A stretch of DNA of 16,163 nucleotides from contig SKKM01000012.1 in the NCBI GenBank assembly GCA_007121485.1, positions 1-16,163 of the forward strand, read 5' to 3'. The translations under genes and the position numbers were made by a program. Position 1 is the first letter of the stretch; the number at the start of each line of letters is the position of its first letter. Positions 15,003 to 16,163 of this stretch are shown piece by piece. The notes under the pieces are model-generated. The model was not told the DNA's origin. It ran no database searches and was given only the letters and a program-made list of their open reading frames with translations. Source of the DNA: Wenzhouxiangella sp. (GTDB taxonomy: Bacteria; Pseudomonadota; Gammaproteobacteria; Xanthomonadales; Wenzhouxiangellaceae).

Positions 15003-16163
<1,161 letters not shown>

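Overview
The window is a GC-rich stretch, very probably from a gammaproteobacterium. The evidence is the gene set (cbb3 oxidase operon behind an FNR-type box, YceH, TamA/TamB, ComM, a DUF6279 lipoprotein), dense packing and many 4-bp start/stop overlaps. The genus cannot be fixed from the sequence alone. Nearly everything is chromosomal core or near-core content. I see no tRNA, rRNA, CRISPR array, insertion sequence or phage gene.

Layout. 1-2541: a minus-strand ccoNOQP operon for the microaerobic cbb3 cytochrome oxidase, with ccoP cut by the left edge and a perfect FNR/ANR box (2527-2540) in front of ccoN. 2636-5502: a divergent two-gene plus-strand unit, a DUF2868 multi-span membrane protein translationally coupled to a DUF3482 GTPase. 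5669-5872: a CspA-family cold-shock gene with a long leader and a clear intrinsic terminator. 6006-6704: yceH. 6710-8081: two minus-strand lipoprotein genes, one of the DUF6279 family and one unnamed. 8190-8339: a short reading frame that looks like an internally deleted copy of tag (3-methyladenine DNA glycosylase I). 8394-9071: a Gtt1-like glutathione S-transferase. 9081-14842: the tamA-tamB operon (minus strand), which moves lipid or outer-membrane protein across the periplasm. 15003-16163: the 3' part of comM (minus strand), the branch-migration helicase of natural transformation.

How the genes work together. ccoN, ccoO, ccoQ and ccoP form one respiratory complex. tamA and tamB form one trans-envelope complex and overlap by GTGA. 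The DUF2868 and DUF3482 proteins overlap by ATGA and probably act together at the inner membrane in an unknown role. The other genes look like independent units. No gene-free stretch exceeds 300 bases. The longest are 2460-2635 (divergent promoters), 5503-5668 (cold-shock leader), 14843-15002 (tamA promoter region, no clear element seen) and 5873-6005 (terminator, then the yceH upstream region).

The least ordinary item is the tag remnant. Its two ends are joined in frame and keep three of the four zinc ligands of the parent enzyme, while the whole catalytic middle is gone.
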